Source: Clostridia bacterium (lineage in GTDB: Bacteria; Bacillota; Clostridia; Christensenellales; Pumilibacteraceae). From it: a stretch of DNA of 19,133 bases. The DNA lies in NCBI GenBank assembly GCA_900767465.1, contig CAAGAW010000034.1, forward strand, positions 1 to 19,133, read 5' to 3'. The notes under the pieces are model-generated. The model saw only the letters and a program-made list of their open reading frames with translations. It did no database searches and was not told the DNA's origin. The position numbers and the translations under genes are program-made. Shown here piece by piece: positions 1-8,405 of this stretch (positions within the stretch are counted from its first letter, which is position 1; every line of letters begins with the position of its first letter).

Positions 1-446
1 CGCAGCGGAGAAATCCCCCGCGGTTGGCGAGCCGCCGCCGGCAAGTGAGCTGGCGCGGGTACACAAGCGGCATTTCGTTTCCACGAGATTGCCACGTCGC
101 TACGCTCCTCGCAATGACAGCGGCGATATGTGTGTTCGCCTGTTTTATACTGTCATTCCGCTTGTTTTACGATGTCATTTCGACCGAAGTGAGGGCTTAA
201 ACCCGAACGCAGCGGAGAAATCCCCCGCAGTCGGCGAGCCGCCGCCGGCAAGTGGGCTGGCGCGGGTACGCAAGCGGCATTTCGTTTCCACGAGATTGCC
301 ACGTCGCGCGTTGCGCTCCTCGCAATGACAGCGGCGATATGTGTGTTCGCCTGTTCTATACTGTCATGTCATTCCGCTCGTTTTATACCGTCATTTCGAC
401 CGAAGTGAGGGCTTTAACCCGAACGCAGCGGAGAAATCCCCCGCGG
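1..446 (+). repeat. Tandem array of a ~210-bp intergenic repeat
   Basis: Two near-identical direct units lie head to tail (1-207 and 208-423). A third begins at 424 and loses similarity around 446, after the shared GCAGCGGAGAAATCCCCCGC start. Each unit contains, in order, a GGCG-AGC-CGCC hairpin, a GCCGGC/GCTGGC stem, a CACGAGATTGCCACGTCGC block, a CTCGCAATGACAGCGGCGAT block and a TTCGACCGAAGTGAGGGCTT block. Unit 2 is a few bases longer because of small insertions such as a duplicated TGTCA. The short open frames here are spurious translations of the repeat. The array begins at base 1, so it probably continues outside the window. It is related to the dispersed elements further right but has its own middle section. 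Confidence 0.9.
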
Positions 447-540
447 TAAAGGTATTTCGTCCGTGTACGACTCTTCCCGTTCCTCATCGGGTAACTTATT
501 ACAACGTGTACGATTTTACGGTATCAATCTTCACATTTCC

Positions 541-580
541 GCAAAAAAAGAAACCGTCGGGTGAGCGGCGGCTTCTTTTA
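541..580 (-). terminator. Rho-independent terminator of the M20 peptidase operon
   Basis: An imperfect 12-bp stem (548-559 with 566-577; one mismatch and one G-T pair) encloses a 6-base loop. On the minus strand it is followed by a run of seven T residues (complement of 543-549). It lies about 20 bases past the peptidase stop codon. The remaining bases 447-540 show no gene or recognisable site. Confidence 0.85.
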
Positions 581-600
581 TTCGTGATATGATTTTTAAT

Positions 601-2049
601 TCAGCATTGCTCCATAAGACGGATATAGAACGCGGCGGTCTTGCGGATCGTGTCGAGCGGCACGCGTTCGTCGTTACCGTGGATAAGTCCGCGTTCGGTC
701 TTGCTCAGAGCCATTGCCGAGAAGCGGTAAACCTTATCGGAAATCGGGCCGTAATGGCGGGAATCGGAGCAAGCGACCATAAGGTACGGCGACACGAGAG
801 CGTCCGTCCAGGTGCGGGCGACTGCTGCGCGAACTTTGTCCCACGCCTCGCAATCGGTGGACGAAATACGCGACGGATTCATACCGTGGAGCGAAATAAC
901 CTTAACGTCGGGATCGTCGACGATTTTTTCGATACGGTCGCGCACCGACTGAACGGTATCGCCCTCGACGAGACGAAGGTTTGCAACCATAGACGCTTCG
1001 GGAGGAAGAACGTTGGAGCCCTTGGAACCGCTCATTTGCGTAAACGCGACGGTGGTACGCATAAGCGCGTTGAGTTCGCCGCCCTTTTTCCTGCTCATTT
1101 TATCGAGAAGTCCACCGAACAGCCACATGTTCGCGAACACGAGGCGGAGTCCGAACGACGAATATCTGCCGAGCGTGTCGAACATTTCTGCCGCGGGCTT
1201 GGAAATATGGCACTTGAACGGATTATCCTCCACCTTGACGCAAGCGGCGGAAAGTTTGCCTACTGCGGTGTGCGGAGGAGGTGCGGAAGCGTGACCGCCC
1301 GCGCCCTTGACCTCGAATTTGATTTCGGTCATACCCTTTTCGCCGATACCGATAAGCGCGCAGTTTTGTTTTACGCCGGGGAAAACGTCTGATACGACCG
1401 CTCCGCCCTCGTCGATAACGAGCGCGGGGGTTATACCCTCGGCTTTGAATTTTTCCACGATAGCGGGCGCGCCGTTACCGTTTACTTCCTCGTTGCCGCC
1501 GAATGCGAGATAAATATCGTTTTTCGGCTTGAAACCCTTGGAAAGAAGATTCTCGGCGGCTTGCATAACGCCGTTGAGCGTGCCTTTGGTATCGAGCGTT
1601 CCTCTGCCCCAAAGCACGTCGTCCTCGATGATTCCGGCGAACGGATCCTTGCTCCACTCGCTCTCGACGACGGACACGACGTCGTAATGAGCCATAAACA
1701 CGGACGGCTCTTTGTCCGACTCGCCCTTTATCTTAAATAGTAAAGCGCGGTCGTTCACCTTGGTAAATTCGGCATTTTTCGCAACGTTCGGGAACGCCTC
1801 GAAAAGGTACGCCTCGAATTTTTCAAACTCTTTCTCGTCCTCTTCCGCGCGGTTTTTGGACGAAACGGTGCGGATACGGATCATGTTCTGCAAATCCTTT
1901 ACCGCCTTGTCGCCGTCGAAGTCCGGCTCGGGAAGTTCGGGCGCGACGTACGGTTTCGGCTTGAACGCGCACGCCCTGCCGATAATCACGGCAAGAAATA
2001 CGACGAGAACCGCCGCTGCCGCGATAATCAAAATCAACCACCATTCCAT
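601..2049 (-). CDS. Membrane-anchored M20 family metallopeptidase (carboxypeptidase S / PM20D1-like)
   Basis: A 482-residue zinc-dependent hydrolase of the M20 family, expected to cleave peptides or N-acyl amino acids. Residues 4-24 form a single N-terminal membrane segment, so the catalytic part is probably tethered outside the membrane. The two-metal site is visible: His121 and Asp123 (MAHYDVV), Asp153 (GRGTLDTKG), the Glu187-Glu188 pair (GGNEEVNGNGA), Asp213 (VIDEGG) and a late His457 (LIHGNDER). A GGHAS motif near 251-255 marks the lid/dimerisation domain insertion. GRGTLDTKG and the HYDVV context point to the carboxypeptidase S/PM20D1 branch rather than DapE or ArgE. The ATG has an AGGAGGT site about 9 bases upstream. 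It is the last gene of an operon, 23 bases after a membrane protein gene and just before a terminator. The substrate is unknown. Confidence 0.93.
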   Translation of the reverse strand: MEWWLILIIAAAAVLVVFLAVIIGRACAFKPKPYVAPELPEPDFDGDKAVKDLQNMIRIRTVSSKNRAEEDEKEFEKFEAYLFEAFPNVAKNAEFTKVNDRALLFKIKGESDKEPSVFMAHYDVVSVVESEWSKDPFAGIIEDDVLWGRGTLDTKGTLNGVMQAAENLLSKGFKPKNDIYLAFGGNEEVNGNGAPAIVEKFKAEGITPALVIDEGGAVVSDVFPGVKQNCALIGIGEKGMTEIKFEVKGAGGHASAPPPHTAVGKLSAACVKVEDNPFKCHISKPAAEMFDTLGRYSSFGLRLVFANMWLFGGLLDKMSRKKGGELNALMRTTVAFTQMSGSKGSNVLPPEASMVANLRLVEGDTVQSVRDRIEKIVDDPDVKVISLHGMNPSRISSTDCEAWDKVRAAVARTWTDALVSPYLMVACSDSRHYGPISDKVYRFSAMALSKTERGLIHGNDERVPLDTIRKTAAFYIRLMEQC

Positions 2050-2072
2050 AAAGTTTTACCTCCTGAAATAAT

Positions 2073-2909
2073 TTATTCTTTATCGGGTTTTTCCTCGGTC
2101 TCTTCGTCTGCGACGACTGCCTCGTCCGTAAGAGTTCCGACCGTTTCGATCGCCTCTTCTTCGGCGGCGATCTCTTCGGTCGCTTCCACGCCTTCGGGCG
2201 TTTCGTCGGTTACGACTTCGGGTGCGGCGGCAGGTGCCGGAGCCGCGCCGAGGAATCCTTTTTTATACATAATGCGCGAGGAAATGATCGCTACGACCGC
2301 GCCTACCGGAACCATAAGGCTTACGAGTTTGGAAAGCGGCGGTATGCAGATAAAGAGGATAAGCATAAGTATTACCGGAACGATAGCGATTTTCCAGTTT
2401 TTCGAGATATAAACGACGCCTAAGCCGCCGAAAAGCGCCGGCAGAATATTATCAAATGCAGGATCAAGCACTTTGTTCTGCAGAATAGGTGTAAGCGGAA
2501 TGATAAGCGCTACGCCGAGCGCGATGATAAGCATCGTAACGATGCTGGAAACCGCGGTGGAAATGGTAGAAATGATTTCGCCCTCTTCGCTGCTTGCCTT
2601 AACGCCCGCGTCGTCGATACACGAGATCGCGCACGGAACTTTAAGGTTGGACAGGTTGCCCGTAACGAACGCAAGGTACGAACTACCCGCGCCGAGCATG
2701 GGAATATACGTTACCATTTCGATAATGCCGACCGTCCAGAAAATGGGCGCAACGCCTACAAGCCCATTTGCTACACCCACCCAGTCGGGCATAGTCTGAA
2801 ATACGATAGCCAAAATCACAGGAAAAAATATAATCGCGGCGGCGGCGGCGAGACCGAGCCAGCGACCCCAAAAGTGCGTGCCTTCCATATAAGTCATTTT
2901 CTTTTTCAT
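2073..2909 (-). CDS. Polytopic membrane protein, partner of DUF5058 protein, with acidic C-terminal tail
   Basis: A 278-residue protein of unknown function. It shows about six hydrophobic segments (roughly 16-38, 48-72, 118-142, 152-168, 173-190, 196-213), with a conserved-looking loop around 71-110 containing GAGSSYLAFVTGNLSNLK. After residue 220 the protein changes abruptly to a low-complexity Ala/Pro/Glu tail of about 58 residues, probably cytoplasmic. The ATG at 2909 overlaps the upstream stop by one base (TAATG), and GGAGG lies 9 bases before it. An in-frame ATG six bases earlier sits too close to that site. Coupling to the upstream DUF5058 gene and the following M20 peptidase suggests a two-component membrane complex, possibly a carrier for the peptidase's substrate or product. 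That role is inferred from context only. Confidence 0.8.
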   Translation of the reverse strand: MKKKMTYMEGTHFWGRWLGLAAAAAIIFFPVILAIVFQTMPDWVGVANGLVGVAPIFWTVGIIEMVTYIPMLGAGSSYLAFVTGNLSNLKVPCAISCIDDAGVKASSEEGEIISTISTAVSSIVTMLIIALGVALIIPLTPILQNKVLDPAFDNILPALFGGLGVVYISKNWKIAIVPVILMLILFICIPPLSKLVSLMVPVGAVVAIISSRIMYKKGFLGAAPAPAAAPEVVTDETPEGVEATEEIAAEEEAIETVGTLTDEAVVADEETEEKPDKE

Positions 2910-3652
2910 TACCATACGCCTCCTACGATAAGTTGAGTAATGGGTATAGCAGCAGCCATGCTCGCGAGCATGCTGATGGGAAGCGCGTAATCGCCCATCC
3001 ATCTCCATTTGAACTTCTTCATAAGTAATCCGCACACAGCCATAACCGCGGCAGAAACAAGCATTACGAAAACGGGAATCCAACCCGAAAGCCCCTCGGA
3101 AACATCGCAGAAAATAAAGCCGAGGAACGCGGAAATCATGCCCATAAACAGAGCTGTAACGAGGATATCACCCCATTTGCGGTCCTTACTCTGAATCTTC
3201 ATAAGTCCGCCCTCGACGTTTTTGCAGAAAAGCGGAACGCCGATGATTCCGGGGATAATACCGAGCGTCATTACGATAGCGACGGTTATGTACTGTTCGG
3301 CTGTTATTTTACTTGCAAAATGCAACAACTCCTTTAATCCTAAAGCATTAAACGCTTGCGTTGCTGCACTTTGCTCGTAAGTGAGCGATCCTATGACACT
3401 GAGACGAAGCCACGGAAGCGGCAAGCCGAGCCAATCGGCAAGTACGATAACGCCCAGAAGGATACTTACCGCCGGCGCGATCGTAAAGACTGCGGCTTTT
3501 TTGATCGTGCGTTTTATAACGCCCATATCCATGCCCTTTTCCTTCGCCCGTTTGATCGCGCGGACGAGGAAGAATACCGACTGCCCGAGAACTATAAGCA
3601 GTACGATCCCGACCAGCACGAAAATAATCGGGTGGTTTACACTGAATTCCAT
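2909..3652 (-). CDS. DUF5058-type integral membrane protein
   Basis: A 247-residue membrane protein with about six predicted helices (roughly 8-30, 52-73, 118-140, 162-182, 190-212, 220-244), resembling the DUF5058 family as I recall it. No enzymatic motif is visible. A conserved-looking stretch TLGIIPGIIGVPLFCKNVEGG (about 129-149) lies between the third and fourth helices and may form a substrate path. The ATG follows AAGGAGG with 5-base spacing, a strong start. It is the first gene of the operon, 83 bases after pfkA and in the same direction. I see no good promoter in the gap, so it is either read through from pfkA or uses an unrecognised promoter. Family assignment rests on memory of the sequence pattern. 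Transport function is a guess from topology. Confidence 0.75.
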   Translation of the reverse strand: MEFSVNHPIIFVLVGIVLLIVLGQSVFFLVRAIKRAKEKGMDMGVIKRTIKKAAVFTIAPAVSILLGVIVLADWLGLPLPWLRLSVIGSLTYEQSAATQAFNALGLKELLHFASKITAEQYITVAIVMTLGIIPGIIGVPLFCKNVEGGLMKIQSKDRKWGDILVTALFMGMISAFLGFIFCDVSEGLSGWIPVFVMLVSAAVMAVCGLLMKKFKWRWMGDYALPISMLASMAAAIPITQLIVGGVW

Positions 3653-3689
3653 AAAAACCTCCTTGGTTTTTTGTAAATTACGAGTTTAA

Positions 3690-3725
3690 AATAATAGGCG
3701 AACACGGGTCGTGCCGCGATCGCCT
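3690..3725 (-). terminator. Possible terminator after pfkA
   Basis: On the minus strand, AGGCGA and TCGCCT (3720-3725 and 3696-3701) form an outer stem. An inner GCACG/CGTGT stem lies within it, and TATTATTTT follows. The T-run is interrupted and there is a 5-base bulge, so termination may be partial, which would allow read-through into the DUF5058 operon. Confidence 0.45.
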
Positions 3726-3735
3726 TTGACTGCGG

Positions 3736-4695
3736 TTATCTTGCGACTACCTGCGCAAGATCGTAAAGATCCTTGTTAAACTTGCGGGGGATAGCAAGTC
3801 CTTCGATGATGTCGATATCGTAAATTTCGTTATTGTGTATACCGACTATGCGGTTGCCGACGCCTTTTTTGAGGAGTTGAACCGCGCGCGCGCCGAAACA
3901 CGTGCCGAGGTATCTGTCCTGATTAGACGGCGATCCGCCGCGCTGAATGTGACCGAGTACCGACGAGCGGATCTCGAGATTCGTTTTCTCGACGAGCATT
4001 TTGGTAAGTTCGTCCGCGTGACCCGCGCCCTCGGCAAGAACCACGATACCGCTTCTCTTTCCGCTTGCACGGAATTCGAGAAGTTTATTAACGATATCGT
4101 CGTTGGACAGTTTCATTTCGGGAACGATAATGACTTCCGCGCCGCCGCCGATGCCCGCGTAAAGCGCGAGGTCGCCGCAATGACGTCCCATAACCTCGAC
4201 GATCGAAATGCGCTCGTGCGAGGACATCGTGTCGCGGATCTTGTTGATCGCATCGAGGATAGTATTAGCCGCGGTGTCGAATCCGAGCGTGTAATCGGTG
4301 TAAGCAAGATCGTTGTCGATCGTGCCGGGAATACCGATAGTCGGAAAGCCTTTTTCGCTGAGTACTTTCGCGCCCATAAACGAACCGTCGCCGCCGATAA
4401 CGATAAGTCCTTCGATACCCGCTTCGCGCAGGTTTTTCATACCCTGCGCCTGCCCTTCGGGCGTTTTGAACTCGGGACAACGCGCCGTGCGGAGAATCGT
4501 GCCGCCGCGCTGAATAATATCCGATACGCTTCTAAGTCCCATCGGAACGAATCTGCCTTCTAAAAGTCCCGTATAGCCGCGTTCGATTCCGACCACTTCC
4601 ATATCGAGAGCGATACCGTAACGAACCGCCGCGCGGATCGCCGCGTTCATACCCGGAGCGTCTCCGCCGCTCGTAAGAATACCTATTTTTTTCAT
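3736..4695 (-). CDS. pfkA: ATP-dependent 6-phosphofructokinase
   Basis: This 319-residue enzyme phosphorylates fructose 6-phosphate to fructose 1,6-bisphosphate in glycolysis and is cytosolic, normally a homotetramer. It is full length and aligns with bacterial PfkA almost without gaps. Visible motifs are TSGGDAPGMN (8-17, nucleotide loop), GGDGS at 101-105, PGTIDND at 123-129 with the catalytic base Asp127, MGRH at 169-172, and HIQRGG near the C-terminal substrate site. Gly104 marks the ATP-using form, because pyrophosphate-using enzymes carry Asp there. GAGGT lies 8 bases before the ATG. A sigma-A promoter upstream gives it its own transcript although it follows dnaE in the same direction. 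Pyruvate kinase, its usual downstream neighbour in Clostridia, is not here; a membrane protein/peptidase operon follows instead. Confidence 0.97.
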   Translation of the reverse strand: MKKIGILTSGGDAPGMNAAIRAAVRYGIALDMEVVGIERGYTGLLEGRFVPMGLRSVSDIIQRGGTILRTARCPEFKTPEGQAQGMKNLREAGIEGLIVIGGDGSFMGAKVLSEKGFPTIGIPGTIDNDLAYTDYTLGFDTAANTILDAINKIRDTMSSHERISIVEVMGRHCGDLALYAGIGGGAEVIIVPEMKLSNDDIVNKLLEFRASGKRSGIVVLAEGAGHADELTKMLVEKTNLEIRSSVLGHIQRGGSPSNQDRYLGTCFGARAVQLLKKGVGNRIVGIHNNEIYDIDIIEGLAIPRKFNKDLYDLAQVVAR

Positions 4696-4736
4696 AAGTT
4701 CGTACCTCGTAGCATATAAACTTTCGTATTGTATCT

Positions 4737-4764
4737 ATTATAGCACCGTTTGCGAGGAAAGCAA
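4737..4764 (-). promoter_or_regulatory. Sigma-A promoter for pfkA
   Basis: Minus strand: TTGCTT (-35, complement of 4759-4764), 16-base spacer, TATAAT (-10, complement of 4737-4742). The predicted start near 4730 gives a leader of about 35 bases before the pfkA ATG. The -10 is a perfect match and the -35 matches at four of six positions. Confidence 0.75.
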
Positions 4765-4838
4765 AGCGATTTGGTATCAAAAATCGGCTTTTATACACAA
4801 AATTTTCATATACGCCGATAAATTTATACAATCTTGTG

Positions 4839-7800
4839 TCAGTCGCCGATAACTTTGATATTCCGCTCGCCCATAAGCCCGCACAGTTCGTTGAACATTA
4901 TATCGTTTATCTGCGTGCCGATTTTAAGCGGATACAACTTGTTGTCGTCGAGGTTTTTGACGTACGTTTCGTCAGACCCCGGATAGGCTTTGAGAATATT
5001 CTGAATTTTATCCAGAAGTTCCTCTTCGGCGCGACGAAACGACATATAAAAGCAGATCTTTTTGCCTCCGCCCGCCTTTACGTTATCCCACGTCTCGATA
5101 CGGTCCACAGAAATCGACGCACCGTCGTCGCGATGGCGGAGTTTGCCCACGATCGTGACGAGTTTGTCTTTTACGAACAGGTTTTTGTACTGCGCGTACT
5201 TGTAACCGGACATAATGAGTTCGACCGTGCCGTAAAGATCTTCCAGCCTGCCCACGCCGAACTCTTTGCCGGACTTTTTGGCGATGCGTTTTTCCGCCGA
5301 GACGATCATTCCGCCGAGCCTGACGGTCGCGTCCTCCGGAACGACGTACTGCGTTTCTTCCTCGTCGTCATCGCCTTCGCTCGTCTCGCCGAGGCTTCCG
5401 GTATTGTAGTCGAAGTTTTTGAGGTGGTCTTTATACTGATTGAGCGGGTGTCCGGTAAGGTAAATTCCCGCAACCTCCTTTTCGTACGCGAGTTTCTGCG
5501 CGAGCGCGTATTCCTTGATATCGGGATACTCGAACTTGTTAAGCACGCTTTCCATATTGTCGAAAAATGAAAGCTGACCGGTAGCGGCTTTTTGCTTGTC
5601 GTGCATAGACCTGTCGATAATCTGTTCGTACGACGCGATAAGCTGAGCGCGCGTAAGTCCCATGCAATCGAACGCTCCCGCGAAAATAAGGCTTTCGACG
5701 AGCCGTTTGTTCAGAACCTTCATATCGGCGCGTTGCACGAAGTTCTCGAAACTCGTAAACGCTCCGTTCCGCTTCCTTTCCTCGACTACCGAGTCGATCG
5801 CGCCAAGTCCTATACCCTTTATCGCGGCAAGTCCGTAACGTATCTGCGTGCCGTCGGTGGTAAAAAGCCCTTCGCTTTCGTTGATATCGGGCGGCAGAAC
5901 GGTTACGCCTTCTTCGCGGGCGTAGGTTACGTAGTTGCGGATTTCCTCGATGTTGGTGATTCGGTTGTTAAGGACGGCGGTTAAAAACTCGGGTTCGTAA
6001 TAACATTTCAGATACGCCGTCTGGTAAGTAACCAGCGAGTACGCCGCCGCGTGCGACTTGTTGAACGCGTACTTTGCAAAGTCCTTCATTTCGTTCCAGA
6101 TCTGGTGCGCGACCTCTTCGCTTACGCCGCGTTTCAGACAGCCGTCTATCGCGGTGGAAACTTTGCCGTGTTCGTCCGTCGATTCGGGCTTGCCGTTGAT
6201 GAACACGACCTCTTCCTTGATCATGTCGTCAACTTTTTTCTTGCCCATCATGCGGCGAACCATATCCGCTTGTCCGAGGGTGTAGCCGGCGAGCGACTGG
6301 ACGATCTTCATAACCTGCTCCTGATACACGATACAGCCGTAAGTGGACTTTAAGATCGGTTCGAGCAGCGGGTGCGCGTAAGAAATAAGTTCGGGATTGT
6401 GCTTGCAGCGCACGAACTTGGGAATCGAATCCATGGGACCGGGACGGTACAGCGACACCGCAGCAACGATGTCTTCGAGACAGGTCGGGCGAAGATCGCG
6501 GAGGAACTTCTGGAATCCTCCCGACTCGATCTGGAAAATCGCGGTCGTGTTTCCGGAGGAGATAAGGTCGTAAACCTTGGGGTCGGCGTAGTCGGACTTA
6601 TCGAAGTCTATTTCCGCGCCGTGGTTTTGTCTTGCGTACTCGATAGCCATTTTAATATCGGACAAGTTCCTCAGTCCCAGAAAGTCCATTTTCAGGAAAC
6701 CGAGATGTTCGAGTTCGACGCCGGTGTACTGGCTGGTAATATCCTCGCCGTTTCGTCCGAGCGGCATGTGACGGTCGAGTATGTCCGCGCCGATAATTAC
6801 TCCGCAAGCGTGCGTGCTTGCCTGCCGCGGCGAATCTTCGAGTTTGCAGGCGATGTCGACGACTCGTCTTATATTATGGTCGGTGTTGTACATTTCGACG
6901 AGTTCGGGCACCGAAAAATCGACGCCGTAGTCTTTGTCCGTCTCTTTCGGGTGATACAGTCCGAACACCTTCATCAGAATATTCGGACGTTTAAGGTCGA
7001 ACGCCTCGCCTTTCGCGTTCGTTTTCGTCATCTTATTCGGGATCGCCTTGGTTACGCGGTCGGTCTCCGAGTACGGGAGTTTAAGCACGCGTCCCACGTC
7101 CTTTATGGCGTTTTTGGCCGCCATGGTTCCGAACGTGACTATCTTGCAAACGCGGTCGTAACCGTACTTGCCGCGCACGTATTCGATAACTTCCTGACGG
7201 CGCGAATCCTCGAAGTCCACGTCGAAGTCGGGTGCGGAAACGCGTTCGGGGTTAAGGAACCGCTCGAAGTAAAGGTCGTATTTCAGCGGATCGATATTCG
7301 TGATTCCGATAAGGTACGCGACTATCGAGCCCGCGCCCGAACCCCGCCCGGGACCTACCGATATGCCCATATTACGGGCGGCGTTTATGTAATCCCACAC
7401 GATAAGGAAGTATTCGACGAAGCCCTGCTTTTTGATGACCGCGAGTTCGCTTTCGATACGGTCGCGAATCTCCTGCGTTTCCGCGCCGTATTTCTTTTTT
7501 ATTCCCTCGTCGATGAGTTTTCGGATATACGTTTCGGGATCGTCGCCCGTAACCGGCTCGTAATGCGGGAACATATAATGCCCGTAAACGAAACCGAAAT
7601 TGCATTTTTCCGCCACTTCGAGCGTATTGTCGATCGCGTCGATATCCGCAGGAAGCGCGCGTACCATTTCTTCGCGGCTTTTGAGGTAGAATTCGTCGTT
7701 GCTGAATTTAAGGCGATTCGGGTCGTCGTAGTCCGCGCCCATCTGCACGCACATAAGCACGTCCTGCGAAACGGCGTCCTCGCGCGTAACGTAATGAACG

Positions 7801-8405
7801 TCGTTGGTCGCAACCGTCTTTATTTCGTACTTTTTCGCGTAAAGACGAAGGTATTGATTTACTTCTTTCTGTTCGGGAAGATCGTGGTTTTGCAGTTCGA
7901 GATAAAAATCCTCGCCGAAAACGCGCCGATACCACTGCACCAGCCGTTCCGCCTCGTCGAAATTGCGGTTTAAGATCGCCTGCGGAATATTGCCGGCAAG
8001 GCACGCCGAAAGACACACGAGTCCTTCGTGGTTTTCTTCGAGCGCTTTAAGGTCTATCCTCGGCTTGTAATGAAAGCCGTCGCGGAACGCTATCGAATTG
8101 AGTTTTGCGATATTATTGTACCCCGTCTCGTTTTTGCACAAAAGCACGAGGTGGTTGAGTTTGGGCTTGCCCGTCTTGTCGGAGTGATCCTCGCAAAGGT
8201 AAAATTCGGTGCCGATAATCGCTTTGATTCCCGTTTTTTTGCACGCGTCGAAAAAAGCGACCGCGCCGTACATATTGCCGTGGTCGGTAATCGCTATCGC
8301 GTCCATTCCGAGTTCTTTCGCGCGTTTGGTTACCGCGTCGATCCGCGCCGCGCCGTCGAGCAGACTGTATTCCGTATGAACGTGCAAATGCACGAAATTA
8401 CCCAT
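4839..8405 (-). CDS. dnaE: DNA polymerase III alpha subunit (DnaE type)
   Basis: An 1188-residue C-family replicative polymerase that extends primers at the fork. Domains in order: an N-terminal PHP domain (about 1-270), the polymerase palm with PDFDVDFED at 392-400 and a third acidic residue Asp574 in MDFLGLRN, fingers and beta-binding regions with helix-hairpin-helix (to about 900), and a C-terminal OB fold (about 990-1080, beginning near VRLGGMIVS). There is no exonuclease insertion, so it is DnaE rather than PolC. The PHP domain keeps candidate metal ligands His8, His10, Asp17, His42, Glu67, His85, Cys135, Asp202 and His204, so it may have retained nuclease activity. AAGGAG lies 7 bases before the ATG. 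The start overlaps the end of whiA by 8 bases, indicating coupled translation. Gene order whiA-dnaE-pfkA is typical of Clostridia. Confidence 0.97.
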   Translation of the reverse strand: MGNFVHLHVHTEYSLLDGAARIDAVTKRAKELGMDAIAITDHGNMYGAVAFFDACKKTGIKAIIGTEFYLCEDHSDKTGKPKLNHLVLLCKNETGYNNIAKLNSIAFRDGFHYKPRIDLKALEENHEGLVCLSACLAGNIPQAILNRNFDEAERLVQWYRRVFGEDFYLELQNHDLPEQKEVNQYLRLYAKKYEIKTVATNDVHYVTREDAVSQDVLMCVQMGADYDDPNRLKFSNDEFYLKSREEMVRALPADIDAIDNTLEVAEKCNFGFVYGHYMFPHYEPVTGDDPETYIRKLIDEGIKKKYGAETQEIRDRIESELAVIKKQGFVEYFLIVWDYINAARNMGISVGPGRGSGAGSIVAYLIGITNIDPLKYDLYFERFLNPERVSAPDFDVDFEDSRRQEVIEYVRGKYGYDRVCKIVTFGTMAAKNAIKDVGRVLKLPYSETDRVTKAIPNKMTKTNAKGEAFDLKRPNILMKVFGLYHPKETDKDYGVDFSVPELVEMYNTDHNIRRVVDIACKLEDSPRQASTHACGVIIGADILDRHMPLGRNGEDITSQYTGVELEHLGFLKMDFLGLRNLSDIKMAIEYARQNHGAEIDFDKSDYADPKVYDLISSGNTTAIFQIESGGFQKFLRDLRPTCLEDIVAAVSLYRPGPMDSIPKFVRCKHNPELISYAHPLLEPILKSTYGCIVYQEQVMKIVQSLAGYTLGQADMVRRMMGKKKVDDMIKEEVVFINGKPESTDEHGKVSTAIDGCLKRGVSEEVAHQIWNEMKDFAKYAFNKSHAAAYSLVTYQTAYLKCYYEPEFLTAVLNNRITNIEEIRNYVTYAREEGVTVLPPDINESEGLFTTDGTQIRYGLAAIKGIGLGAIDSVVEERKRNGAFTSFENFVQRADMKVLNKRLVESLIFAGAFDCMGLTRAQLIASYEQIIDRSMHDKQKAATGQLSFFDNMESVLNKFEYPDIKEYALAQKLAYEKEVAGIYLTGHPLNQYKDHLKNFDYNTGSLGETSEGDDDEEETQYVVPEDATVRLGGMIVSAEKRIAKKSGKEFGVGRLEDLYGTVELIMSGYKYAQYKNLFVKDKLVTIVGKLRHRDDGASISVDRIETWDNVKAGGGKKICFYMSFRRAEEELLDKIQNILKAYPGSDETYVKNLDDNKLYPLKIGTQINDIMFNELCGLMGERNIKVIGD

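Noticed and set aside
1..446. CRISPR array
   Set aside because: The units are ~210 bp and similar over their whole length, with no short repeat/unique spacer alternation and no cas genes.
89..592. Three overlapping short open frames with RNDSGDM- and FDRSEG-like peptides
   Set aside because: They are translations of the tandem repeat, have no ribosome binding sites, and the same peptides recur in different frames.
589..1392. 267-residue plus-strand open frame
   Set aside because: It is codon-aligned antisense to the M20 peptidase, without a ribosome site or recognisable domain.
2916..3083. Extended N-terminus for the second membrane protein
   Set aside because: It overlaps the DUF5058 gene in another frame; the internal ATG at 2909 has a well-placed GGAGG and a membrane-protein-like start.
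6372..7973. 533-residue plus-strand open frame
   Set aside because: It is exactly antisense to dnaE in the aligned frame and is explained by codon choice in dnaE; no protein family is recognisable.
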